Shown: positions 1 through 53,541, counted from the stretch's first letter. The stretch is 64,000 nucleotides of DNA from Chionis minor (GCA_013398295.1 VZSF01008843.1:579599-643598), one strand, 5' to 3'. The notes: a model not told the origin generated them from the letters alone. A program made the numbers and translations.

Positions 1-60
1 AAAAAAAAAAAGAGGGGGGGAAAAAAGCCCAAACCACTTTTCTTTTCTTGTTTCTTGTAG

Positions 61-42655
<42,595 letters not shown>

Positions 42656-45600
42656 AGAGAGGGCTCAAACTGAATGTGTCCTTGAGGAGGGAACACTTGT
42701 TCCCAGTCACTTAAACTCTCTTTTTCTGTAGTGCTGTGCTTCACATCCAAAAGAGACTCGGCAGATGGTAGGAACTGGCTGTCAAACAGACAGCTGCAGA
42801 CAAGTGTCTGGAGAGACTGATTATTTTAACTTTATTTCAAACTGTGCTTATTCCCTTCCCTGATTTGCATTAGGAGGTGGAACTACTCCAACCAGAAGGG
42901 CCATGTGGGCCCCACAGTCCTTCCAAGAGGCAGCAGCCAGAGCAGGCACCATGTAAACAGTTTGACCTGGATTCCAGCATGGAGCATTTCAAGGCCTTAA
43001 GCGCCATGCTGGGTAGAAAGAGCGACCCTTAGGTTTTTGCCCTCTTCCTCTGACTGACCAGCTGCTCTAAACCACTGCAGATCTTGCATTAACGTTCTGC
43101 AGCAGTGCACAAGAGTTGAAGGCTCCGTTTTAGAAACAGGCACGGAGATCTTTCCAGGGCTATGATGAGCAGATAGGAATGCTCGCTGGTCCCAGAGCTG
43201 CTGTGAATACTGCTGCAGCATTAAACAAGCTCTTCTTTCAAAAGCAGCAAAAACAAAACCCCTTATGCTGGTCACAATCTGCAGACTGAATCACATGACA
43301 AGTACTTTGTGATTAACAAGAAGAATCTGTTCCCTGGTGTTTCATTTTCCCTTGGGATTTGGTAATTATGTGTAATATATTAGTGCAGGAAAGCAGGATG
43401 CAGTAAGCACCGCTCTCCTTGCACAGCTTTTCATGTACCTCAACCCAAATGTGGAGGAAGATTTGCCCGGGGCACAAGAGGAGAGCCATATTCCAGGCAT
43501 TGTCATTTCTGGGCTTCTGGAGAAACTGCCAGTGAAAGTACCTGTTGTACTGAGCTTTTAGGGGGGGTGGGCTCTTATCTCTTCAGAGCTGAATGGACAT
43601 CATGATCTGTTTCCGCAGAGTAGTTAATTGAATACAATATCTAGATCACAATTGACTGTTTCTACTAAGCTAGAAGGGTCACTTTCACCTCCCTCTCTGG
43701 TACGACATCCCATCTCACGGATATCACTGCAGTAATGATGGCTGCTTATTTAAAACCAGACTGCTTGATAGAGGACAGGAATCCCCTGCTCAGGGGAAGT
43801 CGCCAGCAGTGTTGCAGCCACACAAGTGCTCTTGGAGAAGATAGCTAGTAGACTCACAGAAGGGCTTTGAATTGTCAAACTGATAAAATTAGCTGTCCCA
43901 AATTAACTTTTTTTTTCTTCTACAGAAAGAAGCTGTTGTCTTCATTGGCTTCTCCTGTCATTGAACAGGATGATTTTTTTTTCTTTTTTCTTTTTTTGTC
44001 TTCCCTCCACCAGCAGGTACATGTGAAAAGAACAGCGGCATGAGCTTTAATGCTGCTTGCTGGAACCAGCATCAGAGATCCCAGCTCTGGGCTGTGATGT
44101 ATGGGAAAGCTTGTTCTGTGCTGATGTTTGTGCACCGTCCTGCCCCTTTCCACTATTGTTGTCCCAGTGATGTGAGATTTTAATTTTTTAATTTATTTTT
44201 TTTAACCTATATTATCATTCCTAATTGAGGTATGCATTGCATGCCTGCTGAGCAGATGGGGATGCAACGGAGACCAGAATTTCACTGAGGTGGCCTGTTA
44301 CACACTCTTCCTGCTCTCTTGTGAGGATGGAAACTGTAAGCTAGTCTCGGAGGGAAGCAAGACTATTCCTACTCTTTTCCTATCTCACAGAAAGGATGAA
44401 GGAGAAAGGCTTAGTTCTTTCTTGGCTGAGATGGTTATCTTTCCAGAGGTGTAGGTCGCTATTCTGTGAGTTACGACTGTGAAATGTGTTAACCTGAGCA
44501 GCAGTTATCCCTTTGCAGTGGCTGCCAAGAATTAAATGAGAAACCCAGTGTTGCCGAGTTACTGAGCACAGTCCATGCCCGATTAGGCAGCTGCTAGCAG
44601 CTTGGAAGAGAAGATGCCTATCCTTACCAAGATCACCCCTTTTGGCCCACACCTCTCTGCCTCTGGAAGGTGCCGATATGTAGAGCAGTCTGTCTTGCGT
44701 ATCCTGTCTGCAGAGTGCAGAACAGCTTGCATGGTTGGCACTGTGTGTGTGAAATTTCCTTTGAGGACAGGGAAACAGTCCGCAGAGCTCAATTGCCAGC
44801 TAGTTGCCTGCCTGGTGCCTGCTTTCCCACCCCCACCCCTCTTTTTTTTCCCCACCCTCCTCTTTCTGTCTTTTATCAATTGTAATCTTTCAGGAGGGAA
44901 ACCATCAGCACCAGCTTCTGTTGTCACAAGATGCATTTAGGTTTGTGACTTCAGACAAAAAAAGCAATAATACGGAATAGTTTACTTGTGGATCATCGGG
45001 CTGTGGGGAAGCTGTCCAGCATCCTACAACTGCCTGCAGCTTCGTGGGAGAGCACACACGCGCCTCTGCCCGCTCTGTGGCTGGCATTAGCCCTGGTCAT
45101 CAGCGCTGACCCCTTCATCACGAAGCCTGTTGCCCTCTCTGACACTGACTGCAAAGTCTGTGCAGTCAGGCTTGGGGTACCTCTGTGGCACCCAGTACAG
45201 TGACCTCATCTGTTTTCTTAACACCACTGTCTCTTAAAAACGTTGCCCTGCTCTGAATAGCTCTCTTACAAAGCAACATGGCTAAAATTTTATTTTCTTA
45301 AGTGTCCGCTCTGAGCACAGCCAGCTGACATGCATAGGGCACATGTATCAACTTTTCTAGCTGTTTGTACTGAGGTGGAGGTGTCAGAAAGAGAAATGCC
45401 AAGGAATAGCGGCTCAGACCTTTCCCAGATTCGTGCTCTGCACGGGGGAAGAGGCATGTGTATGATACTGGAGTAAAAGGCTGTTTTAAAATAGCGAAGT
45501 GCTTGCTAAACCCCAGTGTTTCCAAGGGTCTGGATGCAGTTGGCACTCACTATGTCTCATCCCTTTGGTTGTGTAAAGCTGAATCTAGGTTGCGCCTAGT

Positions 45601-46600
45601 AAATACTTCTAGGTTTTCTGCCTACCTGAGGGTGCTTTTCTACTGGGGGCCATTTTCTGACAGCTACTGATGAACACGAATACGAACATGTGGTCAGCAG
45701 ACCCCTTGTTTTATAGTGATGTGACAGTTTTATTGTGATTGGATTTTATCATGATTTTTGACTTTCTTACGGGAGCAGTTCTTGCTCTTTTAAAAACACT
45801 TTCTACACATTGCTAGGTTCCCCGAAGAGATCGAAGATATTTTTAATTCACTTTAAATCTTTCTATGTTGAATTCATTCAAATGTCTGTTATAAGCTATT
45901 TTTGTTGAGGTTGCAGGTTGATAAAATGCAACTAAGAGAATGCATGTGAATTTCTGCCCCTCAAAAGCAGTGCAGACAAGGGGCTATAGTAGACTTATAC
46001 TTGTTGGAGAGGCATTGATGTATTATGTGTAACAGAACATTGGTATTTTTTGCCAGTACAACTAAAGACACTTGAATAATTCCTGTTTGCACTTAATGCT
46101 ATTGTTTATATTGCATGTCACTACATTTCTATGCAAAACAAATAACCTTTTTTTTTTGGGAGGAGGGGCAGCCAGATATTTGATTAAGTATAAAGATCTT
46201 TGCAAGATGATCTATTTTCGTATTTATGAAGGAGTTTTACGTCTTAATATTTTGCAGTCTGTAAATAGCTCAACTTGTAATTAAAGGCTTAGGAAGAAGT
46301 TTGTAGCCTGTGTATAATAGTAAGTTAACACTGCCAGAAAAAAAATCTCTGCAAAACAACTTTTCTAATATTGTGGATATTTATGAATATGTAAAGAAAG
46401 CACGTCTTTGTTTTTATGTTGATTGACCTTCTGACTTTTTTTGAACTATAGAAATGGTGTATGTTTTATTGGAACTGCAATAAGAAGTAACCAAAGATGA
46501 ATCCAGTTAAATATTTTCATAATTTTTTCTTGGTCAGGTTTTGTAAACTTTCCCAACTTGCTTTCAAAATAAAAATAAAATCAAGGTCTGAGTCTTGTGA
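42656..46600 (+). other. TESK2: TESK2 3'UTR (probable extent)
   Basis: The region from the TGA to just past the tandem AATAAA at 46568-46579 has no supported gene. Earlier weak signals exist (ATTAAA at 46280-46285), so shorter isoforms are possible. It contains a Pumilio-type element TGTAAATA at 46260-46267, T-rich runs near 43908-43996 and a poly-pyrimidine patch near 44820-44870. The UTR length is inferred from the poly(A) signal only. Confidence 0.55.
46568..46579 (+). terminator. TESK2: TESK2 poly(A) signal (two adjacent AATAAA)
   Basis: AATAAA at 46568-46573 and again at 46574-46579, followed by a TG-rich stretch (GTCTGAGTCTTGTGATT) suitable as a downstream element. Cleavage would fall near 46595-46605. 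Confidence 0.6.
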
Positions 46601-47940
46601 TTAAGAGGGCAACTTTAGGTTAAAAGAGCTGGCTCAAATGCTTACTTAAGCTATGGATGACATTAATACCTGGCTTGAGATTGTATTCGCTGTTACTCGT
46701 CGCTGAATTATAAACAGGGAGAATTGTCATCTTTATTCTGTGTTATTTCTCTCCTGCATCTTACTGAAGCGTTACACAATTAAATACATGAGACTCAAGG
46801 ACTTCTGTTCTGCCGTAGAGCGCTCTGAAGAGCAGGCAGTAACTTGTGACATGCAAGACAAGATGGCTTTTGATAGCACTCGGCGCGCAGGGCGCTCGCC
46901 ATGGCAGCTGCTCTGTTCTAGCCCTAGAGAATCGCTTCAGTAGCACAGGAAGCCGTGCAGTTTGAGGAGCACATCTGGCTTTTAAGTCCCACTCCATCCT
47001 CCCCTTACTTAGAAGTTTGAAGACCTGCTGTGGCTTGGTTCTGCATGCAGTTACCCTGCACTAGAAGCAGCTGGCCCATTTGGGAGGAGAAGCTTTCTTT
47101 TTCCCCTATCTCCTGCAGGAGATGTCTATGTATGCTGTAACCGAGATTAAGGTAAAGTACAAATATGAAGTGGGATAGCTCTCCCAGGTGCATGTTCTAA
47201 ACCAACCAGGGTCAGTGTCTCTTTTTAAAAACAAAAAGACCAAAACCAAACCGCAACACTTTTCCTTCTTGACTTCCTTAGAAAGACAGGAAATAATTAT
47301 GAGAGTTATAGGGAGTTACCGTACCAGCAGTGACTGCAGTAACACCTGACTAAATATTCATAAAAATGTATGCTTTGGCTGAAGAGCTAGCCTGCTTTCA
47401 TCTGGTGTCTTGCAGAAGTATCACCTCTTCCTCCAGTGACTGTTTAGAGCACTTTCCATCAACCTGGTTGTATGGCTCAAGAGCTTGGAGCTTTCAGACG
47501 TGTTTTTGTAGGTAAGACTTTGACCTTTAGCACACGCTCCTTTTGAAAAGGTCTATCCCACCCTAAACTACTCTGTAAAGTGGCAGCATGTAGAAAGGCT
47601 GTAGGTGCAGTAAGGACAGAGGCAAGATCTGGGAGGAGGCTGGGGCTCCAACATGCTAAGAAGGTTAAATATGAAGCTCTGGCCTCTGCCTCCTCTTGTT
47701 ACCAAGCAATTGCCCTCTTCATCTTCTGCAAGAAGTAAAACCCATGCTAAAGTAGCCAGTATATGGTTTGTCCAGAAAGGCAACCCCAGGTTGTTTTTTT
47801 AAAACCCACTTTGAGTGCAGAGCATTAAACTGGAACTTGCAGCCCTGGGTGCAGTGGGAGAGGTGCGCTTTTCCTCCCTCTTCTCCAGCCTCACCCCTGC
47901 CTTTGCAGCCCAGCATTCCGCTAAGGAACAACAGGGGAAA
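46601..47940. other. TESK2-TOE1 tail-to-tail intergenic stretch
   Basis: Lies between the inferred TESK2 and TOE1 cleavage sites. No coding or RNA gene is seen. A small CpG-containing patch occurs near 46880-46900. Confidence 0.6.
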
Positions 47941-47956
47941 TTCCAGTTGAGAGCAT

Positions 47957-47962
47957 TTTAAT
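47957..47962 (-). terminator. TOE1: candidate TOE1 poly(A) signal (ATTAAA on the - strand)
   Basis: TTTAAT on the + strand, about 130 nt past the TOE1 stop. It is the nearest standard signal I found, giving a short TOE1 3'UTR. Confidence 0.4.
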
Positions 47963-48090
47963 CGGTCAGAAGTTAAAACAAAAACAAGAGTAAGAAACTT
48001 GCTCCTCTTCTGGCCAGTTCTTGATGGAATAAAGAACTTCAAAGCTGGAGGGGGAAAAAAAACCCAGTTCAGGGAGGAGTCCTCTAGCTC

Positions 48091-48891
48091 TTATCCACTG
48101 GGCCAAGCCAACTTCATCTTCTGGCTGTGAGCTTTGGAAGATTTAGAAAACAAGCTCTTCACTATCTGAAGCGGCACCGATTTCCCACTGAGGTACAGTT
48201 TATTGTGGCAGTCTGGCAACCAGGGCCCTGCACCAGTTTCTGTGCTTTTTCCTTTCTTGAGCATCCAGACGTAAGCCATGATATAGCCAGTCATGAATGC
48301 ATCGAAGCCAGCTCGGTGCGTGCCCCCCTGTGAAGGTGGAACATGGGTTTCCTTTTCCTTCTCTGCAGCACATGCTGCTTCAGTCTCAGGGATGTCTGGG
48401 TGATCGACTGAGCCCACCCCAGCAGGACCCTCTGACTTCCCCTCTACTTGGTCACTGTCAGAGGCATTTCCTTTGGCAGAAGGGCTCACAGCTGCTGCTA
48501 CCTGGGCAGCAGCTCCTTCGGTGCTCCCCAGATCCTCTTCCCGTTGTGTGCTGGTGTCTGAGCTGACCTCTGGTTCCATGTCTGTGGAGTTCTCCTCCAG
48601 TGGCCTGTCCTCAGTGTTGGATGTGATCTCTGCCAGCTCTGCAGCAGCTGCAGGCTCGTAGCAGCTCTGTTTTCGTGGCGGTCCCTCCTCCCCATTCTGA
48701 GCTAGCTCCATTTCTTTCCCTGAGCTTTCCGGTTCAAATGCCCTTGCAGGCTCTTCTGTGTTCTTCCGACGCTTCCATTTGTGCTTCCGTTTCTTCCGCT
48801 TCTCCTCCCAAAGCCTGTCGTCCTCATCAATTATGAGGTCAATGTTATGAGACTGTGGACACTTCACCCCTTTTGGACACCAGCCATAGGC
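48091..48891 (-). CDS. TOE1: TOE1 coding exon 7 (last)
   Basis: Acceptor CACCCCTAG on the - strand, then 266 codons and a TAA at 48091-48093. It begins [16 protein letters not shown], the second half of the CCCH finger, followed by the nuclear-signal-like [13 protein letters not shown] and the C-terminal domain ending KMKLAWPSG. Confidence 0.95.
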   Translation of the reverse strand, partial: AYGWCPKGVKCPQSHNIDLIIDEDDRLWEEKRKKRKHKWKRRKNTEEPARAFEPESSGKEMELAQNGEEGPPRKQSCYEPAAAAELAEITSNTEDRPLEENSTDMEPEVSSDTSTQREEDLGSTEGAAAQVAAAVSPSAKGNASDSDQVEGKSEGPAGVGSVDHPDIPETEAACAAEKEKETHVPPSQGGTHRAGFDAFMTGYIMAYVWMLKKGKSTETGAGPWLPDCHNKLYLSGKSVPLQIVKSLFSKSSKAHSQKMKLAWPSG

Positions 48892-51800
48892 CTAGGGGTG
48901 GGGAGAGAAAAAGAGAGAGAGAAGTCTGTAGCCACCAGTGTACTAGTGAGAGTAGTTTATCAGCATAACATGGAGCAGAGCTAATTATTCCCCTCTACTG
49001 AGGGCTTGTGAGGCTGTGTCAGGAGCACTGTGTCCACTTACAGCCCCACAACACACAAGAAAGGCACTGACAAACTGCAGCGAGCGCAGCAGGGAGCTGT
49101 GAAGATGTAGCGCGCAACATATGAGAGACAGAGGCCAAGGAAGGTGGGTTTGTTCCACCTGGACAAGATGAGGCTGAGGGTATGGGGACATCTAGTTGCT
49201 GTCTGCAGCTACCTAAAGCACAGGTTATACAGAAGATGGAGTTGAACTCTTCTGAGGGGAGGGTAGGGAAAGGTAACATGGTAACAGTTGGGAAACTCGG
49301 ACTAGATGTACCGGAAAATGTTTTTTCCCAAGGCGCAGTCAAGCACTGGAACAGGGGCCTGGAGAGGTTTTGTAATCTCTGTCCTTAAGAGATTTTCAAA
49401 ATTCTCTAAACAAGGCCCTGAGCAATATAGAGTTGGTGGCTGGATAAGAAACTTCCAGAGGTTTCCCCAGTCTATGTTTTTCTACAACAGTGACGTGCAA
49501 CGTCTTGAAGAGCTTCTTTTCTCCCTGGAGCTTCTGAAACCAGCTATGATCTGATGGGATGGGCTCTTTGGTTACCTCTGTAGCAGCACCAGGACTCGAG
49601 ATGCTGTGGATCACACTGTGCTACAGTGCCAGAAGCTGCAGACAGGTAATATCTTTTATATCTCATGAAGATACCGGAGAGGGAAGAGGCAGCATTTCTT
49701 TCTCAGAGAACAAGCCAAACAAATTTAGAACTCATAGCCCTCCCAAGACTGCAACAGGTACTGTAACTCATACCGTCCCACTATTTAGGGCCATATAATC
49801 TCTTTCTGAATCTTTGTGTCTAATGTAGCCTGTGGAATTCACCACCTCTGAACAGAGCATACCATTGCCCTTTCCACCATGAAGCCACCTGAAGCTTGAA
49901 AATCTTCCTTGTACTGTGAATAAAGCAAAGGGAAGTTCCCATGTGCTTTCCTACAGCTTCCACGCGTGGCTCTTTCCATGGAACCAGGAAGGAACCAGGG
50001 ATTCATGTTACTCACCGAAAATTTCTCACAGACGGGCACCTTATTTCCCCCTTCCACGTTGTGGCTTTCTTCTTCCAGAGAGCAGTGGCGATAGTCGATG
50101 TAACGGGACATGTTGGCAGGGTAGTTGCAGAACTCAATAGTGACATGCTGGGCGCTGGAGTCCTTCAGCTTCCAGTTCTCTCGCTTACTGGAACGAACAA
50201 GAGTACACAGCTACTGCGGTTAACTCGCTGAAGGTACCACGGAATGGAGCTGGTGCAAGCATGCTGCTCCCACCAAGTCTCCACTCATCTCCTGCTCTTG
50301 AGCTCTAGCCCCAGCTCCACAGCCTGCTGGTGAGAAACTCAGTCCCAGGAGAAGAGCTTTAGTAAGTAGTTGCTTCCATGCTGACTTAAAGGTTGGTTTC
50401 TTTTATGCTGACATAAAAGCAGAGACAACAGTGTCTCTGGTGAAGCTATGGGAGATGGGGATTTTTTGATTTTACATATTCAGGGCACTAAGATACATGT
50501 TAGTCTTCGTAATGCTGATGGACAAAGAGGAGACACCCCAAAATGAGATGTTGTGTGGAGCATCCAGCAGCCACCACCCAGACAGGCTGAACCTGGGCAA
50601 TGCAAACAACAAGGGAACATTTTGCGTCTCATGAGAAAAGAACTGTTGTATCCCAAGAGCTGGCTAAAAGGCCGAAAACCTTGGGAAGGCTCCATGTAAC
50701 TCCAGTTGTGGGTTAAAAGCTTTAAGAGGTCAGTTTAAAAAAGTATTTTTATCTTGTCAAAACAAAGCTGTTTGAGAACAGCCATCTTGAATGTTTTCGG
50801 ACCTGTCAAAATGGCATTTCCTGATATAAAACAGTTACTAAAAATGCCATTTCCCCTCTGCACAGAGCGTGACTTCAGTTTAATGGAGACTCAAGGGGCT
50901 CTATCACTGCCAGGGGCTTGTTTAGATCGTGTGGGGACTGCAGAACCAGGGGCCAGACCGATGCGCGAAGCAGACAGACATCTCTGCTTCTAACACGCGT
51001 GCGCCTGGAAGACACCCATGAAGAGCTGGGCGCAGGAAGCAAGACATGACACCCCGGAACAAGAGCACAACCTTCGCTTGGAAGGAAAGTGTTGGGAGTT
51101 GTAGCTGGCCGCAGGTGAGCATCACGTGCGGGGCACAGACAGAGCTGGTCAGCGTCAGGAGGTGCAGGGAACACTCTTCTGCGTGTGTTCCTCCTGTGGC
51201 CCCGGGGTACTGCTGGACCAGGGCCACGCACAGCCAATCCATTATTTTTCAGTTAAATCAGGTCACTCTGCGGTCAAAACTGCTGCCAGCGGAAGACCGA
51301 AATCCTCTTTCAGCAGCTGCCCACTGAACAGATAAGGCGTGTTACAAAATGCACCCTTATGCACTCAGCAGCTGTCCTAGAAATGGGAAGAGCACGGGGC
51401 AGAGTCACCTGATAAACATCTTTCTTCATTCACTGGGGTAATACAAAGACCCAAGCCCCTTGCCTGGAAAAACAAACAAACAAAACGCTGACATTCCCTT
51501 TGCCTTCCCTCCCATAAGCTTTAAATACCAGAACGCCACTCACCACTTCTTGTAAGCGTACTCCAGGTAGGATGCTACAAAGCGAGTCTCAAACTCTGAA
51601 GCATATTTGGTGTCGTATATTCCTGCTGGAAACATTTCCGAGAGGTCAGCGGTGAAGGTGCCGAGGTTGTCTGGGAGGTGAGCGTAGAAGCACTGGTACA
51701 GGAAGACCAGATCGATCAGGCCGTTATGGAGAATGAGAGGCTTCTTCGCTCGTATGAGCTCCAGAAAAAAAGTCCGAACACTCTGGCTCTGGTTCTCGTT

Positions 51801-52979
51801 GCCCTGCAAGAAGGAGGATTAGAAGGAGCCATGACCCCGGGAAGTCCTCAGAGCCTGCTGCAGCAGGGTACTGCCTACAGCTCTGACCAGAGGCACAAAT
51901 ATTTGGGAAAGCAACTGCAACAAGTGACAGGCTGGATATAAACCAGCAGGGAGGTGGAAGGGAAAACGCTGCGCTCAAGACCCCAGCGTCAGCCCATTTT
52001 TGCTGAGCAGCTGCTGAGGGAGGCGCCGGGACCGGGGGAAGCCAGCGACCTCCCCAGGAGCCTGGAGACGAGTAAAGCTGAGACAGCCGAAGGGGAGGGA
52101 GTTGTTTTGTACCTTGTCGTTGCCCTTGTGGTAAGGAATCCCCTGGGAGTACTGCTTGTTGAAGTCGAAGCCGTGCTGCACCAGGAACTGCACTGACTGC
52201 GGTTCGACAACGTAATCCTCTGTGCAGAGGAGCGTCAGGTTGTAGATCTGGCAGAGATACGTGCTCTCGGACTGCGGAGGGAGAGCGGGCAAAGCAATGC
52301 AGGGAGAGAGAACCCGTCACAGGGAGCTGCTGGAAAACCCCAGGGGCGAGCCCGCGGAGCACGGCTGGGTCGAGTCCCGTCTCCCAGCGGAGTCCCGGTG
52401 CCCTGGGAAGGTGGGAACAAGAGGGAGCAGCCACCCGCCCTGCGGCCCCTGCGCTCACCTTCTCCGGGAGCTGCTTGAAACAGGCCACGCCGAGGGAAAG
52501 GACGGAGCGGGTCCTGGCGGCGCTGCAGACGGCCTTGTACCGCTCCTCGATGCACCTGGGCGGCAGGAGAACGGGAGCTGACGGCTCCCGCCCTGCGCCC
52601 CCAGCCCCCGTTCCACCGGCCGCCCCCGCACAGCCAGACCCCCGGGAACGGGGCAACCGGTACCGCAGGGACGCGCCTCGAAGCACCCGCAGCAAAACCG
52701 GCTGAACGACCCCTCTCCCTCCCCCCGGCCCGGGGCACTCACGGGCTCAGCAGCAACTTCCTGGCGCCGAGGCCGCTCAGCTCCTGTCAGGGAGACACCC
52801 GTTAGCGGGACCGGCCGCGCCGCCGGTCGGTCGGTCGGTCACCGCCGCCGCCCGCCGCCCCGCCTCACCGTGTCCACAGCGACGAAGGTGGCGGTGCGCA
52901 GCGCCAGCACCATGGAGGGCCACAGCTCCCTGAAGTTGTCGCTCTGCACGTCCACCACCGGCACCTGCAGCCGCGCCAT
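48091..52979 (-). CDS. TOE1: TOE1, target of EGR1: DEDD-family 3' exonuclease with CCCH zinc finger (7 coding exons)
   Basis: Nuclear/Cajal-body 3'-5' exonuclease of the CAF1/PARN-like DEDD family. It trims 3' tails of snRNAs and related small RNAs. Join on the - strand: 52979-52869, 52783-52743, 52555-52459, 52271-52113, 51803-51544, 50187-50016, 48891-48091; 546 residues with all phases consistent (human 510). Catalytic acids are visible: VDTE (Asp36, Glu38), GLIDLVF (Asp167) and GIYDTKY (Asp200). A C-x8-C-x5-C-x3-H finger spans Cys276, Cys285, Cys291 and His295. A basic nuclear signal covers 311-323, a long acidic/Ala-rich linker about 324-470, and a conserved C-terminal block starting [17 protein letters not shown] covers 471-546. 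The start ATG sits in a strong Kozak context (GCGGCCATGG) and gives a shorter N-terminus than human. Confidence 0.97.
48892..50015 (-). other. TOE1 intron 6 (1.1 kb)
   Basis: Splits the CCCH zinc finger. Much of its first half, in + coordinates, is a degraded CR1 LINE in the opposite orientation to TOE1. Confidence 0.85.
48986..49475 (+). mobile_element. degraded CR1 LINE 3' fragment
   Basis: This stretch matches the end of CR1 ORF2 and its 3' region in order. It has a GCAGCGAGCGCAGCAGGGAG block, then a CACCTGGACAAGATGAGGCT block, then AGTCAAGCACTGGAACAGG (peptide VKHWNR, diagnostic of the CR1 reverse-transcriptase C-terminus) and a GAGCAATATAG remnant. Frames are broken by many indels and stops, and no terminal octamer repeats are clear. 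It is a 5'-truncated, old copy, antisense to TOE1. Confidence 0.75.
50016..50187 (-). CDS. TOE1: TOE1 coding exon 6
   Basis: Acceptor TCGTTCCAG and donor GTGAGT (both - strand). The first T completes a Cys codon, followed by 57 codons from [20 protein letters not shown] to PVCEKFS. It supplies the first Cys of the CCCH finger. Confidence 0.95.
50188..51543 (-). other. TOE1 intron 5 (1.36 kb)
   Basis: No gene is supported. Open frames of up to 120 codons near 50875-51242 are unrelated to known domains and lie within the intron. Confidence 0.8.
51544..51803 (-). CDS. TOE1: TOE1 coding exon 5 (catalytic core)
   Basis: Acceptor CTTCTTGCAG and donor GTGAGT (- strand); 86 codons plus two bases. 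It contains [20 protein letters not shown] and [12 protein letters not shown], carrying two of the DEDD acidic residues. Confidence 0.96.
51804..52112 (-). other. TOE1 intron 4 (309 nt)
   Basis: Short intron between catalytic exons. Nothing besides splice signals is seen. Confidence 0.8.
52113..52271 (-). CDS. TOE1: TOE1 coding exon 4
   Basis: Acceptor CCTCCGCAG and donor GTACAA (- strand) enclose 53 codons, from [19 protein letters not shown] to [10 protein letters not shown]. Part of the nuclease fold. Confidence 0.95.
52459..52555 (-). CDS. TOE1: TOE1 coding exon 3
   Basis: Acceptor CTGCCGCCCAG and donor GTGAGC (- strand). One base completes a Pro codon, then [20 protein letters not shown] and [12 protein letters not shown]. 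Confidence 0.95.
52743..52783 (-). CDS. TOE1: TOE1 coding exon 2 (41 nt micro-exon)
   Basis: Acceptor CCCTGACAG and donor GTGAGT (- strand). It encodes [13 protein letters not shown] plus two bases. The first residue is the Glu of the catalytic D-x-E pair, so the pair is split across introns. It is too short to show as an open frame. Confidence 0.93.
52825..52840. repeat. (GGTC)x4 short tandem repeat
   Basis: Four exact copies of GGTC in the 85-nt first intron of TOE1. Confidence 0.85.
52869..52979 (-). CDS. TOE1: TOE1 coding exon 1
   Basis: ATG at 52979 in the context GCGGCCATGG, then 37 codons from [20 protein letters not shown] to FVAVDT, and the donor GTGAGG (- strand). Upstream in-frame sequence is Gly/Arg-rich and unlike human TOE1, and passes through the ambiguous base at 53048, so this Met is preferred. 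Confidence 0.93.
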
Positions 52980-53047
52980 GGCCGCCCGCGCCCCGCCGCT
53001 CCCGGGGCCTCCGCCGGAGCGGCTGCCGCCCGCCTGCCCGCTCCCCT

Positions 53048-53048
53048 N
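53048..53048. other. ambiguous base (n)
   Basis: The only undetermined base noticed in the window. It sits in a C/G-rich run just upstream of TOE1 and outside both predicted coding regions. Confidence 0.95.
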
Positions 53049-53368
53049 CCCGGCCCCTGTCAGTCCACAGCGGGGGTTTTTCCCCTTTTCCAAAACCCGT
53101 TTTCAGCCGAAATTTGGGGTTTAACCAAACGGGCGTTTAGCTCCGGCAGCCCGTTGGGGTCCTCTGAGCGGCCGCTGGGCCCGACGGGAGAAGGGGCGGG
53201 AACAACCTCGCCTCCCCTGGAGCGTTGACTGGCTCCAGCGCGCCGGGAGGTCCCGCCTCTTTTCCCCGAGCTTCGCTTCGATTGGTTTACGCTCTCAAAG
53301 TGGGCGGGGACGCCCGCTCTGATTTGTCCCCCGCCGCTCGTGGGGGCGGGGCGTTGGAAGGGAAACAT

Positions 53369-53380
53369 TTTCCCGGGAAA
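53369..53380. promoter_or_regulatory. 12-bp palindrome in the shared promoter
   Basis: TTTCCCGGGAAA is its own reverse complement. It resembles both half of an E2F-type site (TTTCCCG on each strand) and a TTC-N4-GAA STAT-type spacing. The assignment to a factor is inference. Confidence 0.4.
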
Positions 53381-53435
53381 GTCTCACGCGTTGCTGTGCT
53401 GCCTTCCCTCCGCTCCTCCCCGGCCCGGCTGGGCC

Positions 53436-53541
53436 ATGAGCAAGCTCCGGGCGGTGGCGGTTGCCGGGGGTCTCCGGCGGAGCGGCGGGAAGGCGGCCCC
53501 GCCAGCGGGGCGGAACAGGGAGGGCGCGTCGCCCCGCGGAG
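53436..53541 (+). CDS. MUTYH: MUTYH coding exon 1
   Basis: ATG in the context TGGGCCATGAG, then [20 protein letters not shown] and on to SPRG plus one base. I chose the donor GAG|GTGCCC (GT at 53542) because it keeps phase with exon 2. The donor at 53549 (GTAGCG) would shift the frame. The short Arg/Ala-rich leader fits mitochondrial import. Confidence 0.7.

Larger units (their letters stand above)
52980..53435. promoter_or_regulatory. TOE1-MUTYH bidirectional CpG-island promoter
   Basis: 456 bp separates the two divergent start codons. The stretch is CpG-rich and TATA-less, with GC boxes at 53193-53200, 53302-53309 (GGGCGGGG) and 53342-53353 (GGGGGCGGGGCG). An inverted CCAAT (ATTGG) lies at 53281-53285 and a 12-bp perfect palindrome TTTCCCGGGAAA at 53369-53380. 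This layout is typical of a shared housekeeping promoter; the actual start sites cannot be read from sequence. It contains one ambiguous base (53048). Confidence 0.75.

Noticed and set aside
52980..53093. Upstream in-frame Met for TOE1 (53093)
   Set aside because: The added segment is Gly/Arg-rich without likeness to TOE1, crosses the ambiguous base, and the Met at 52979 has the better Kozak context.
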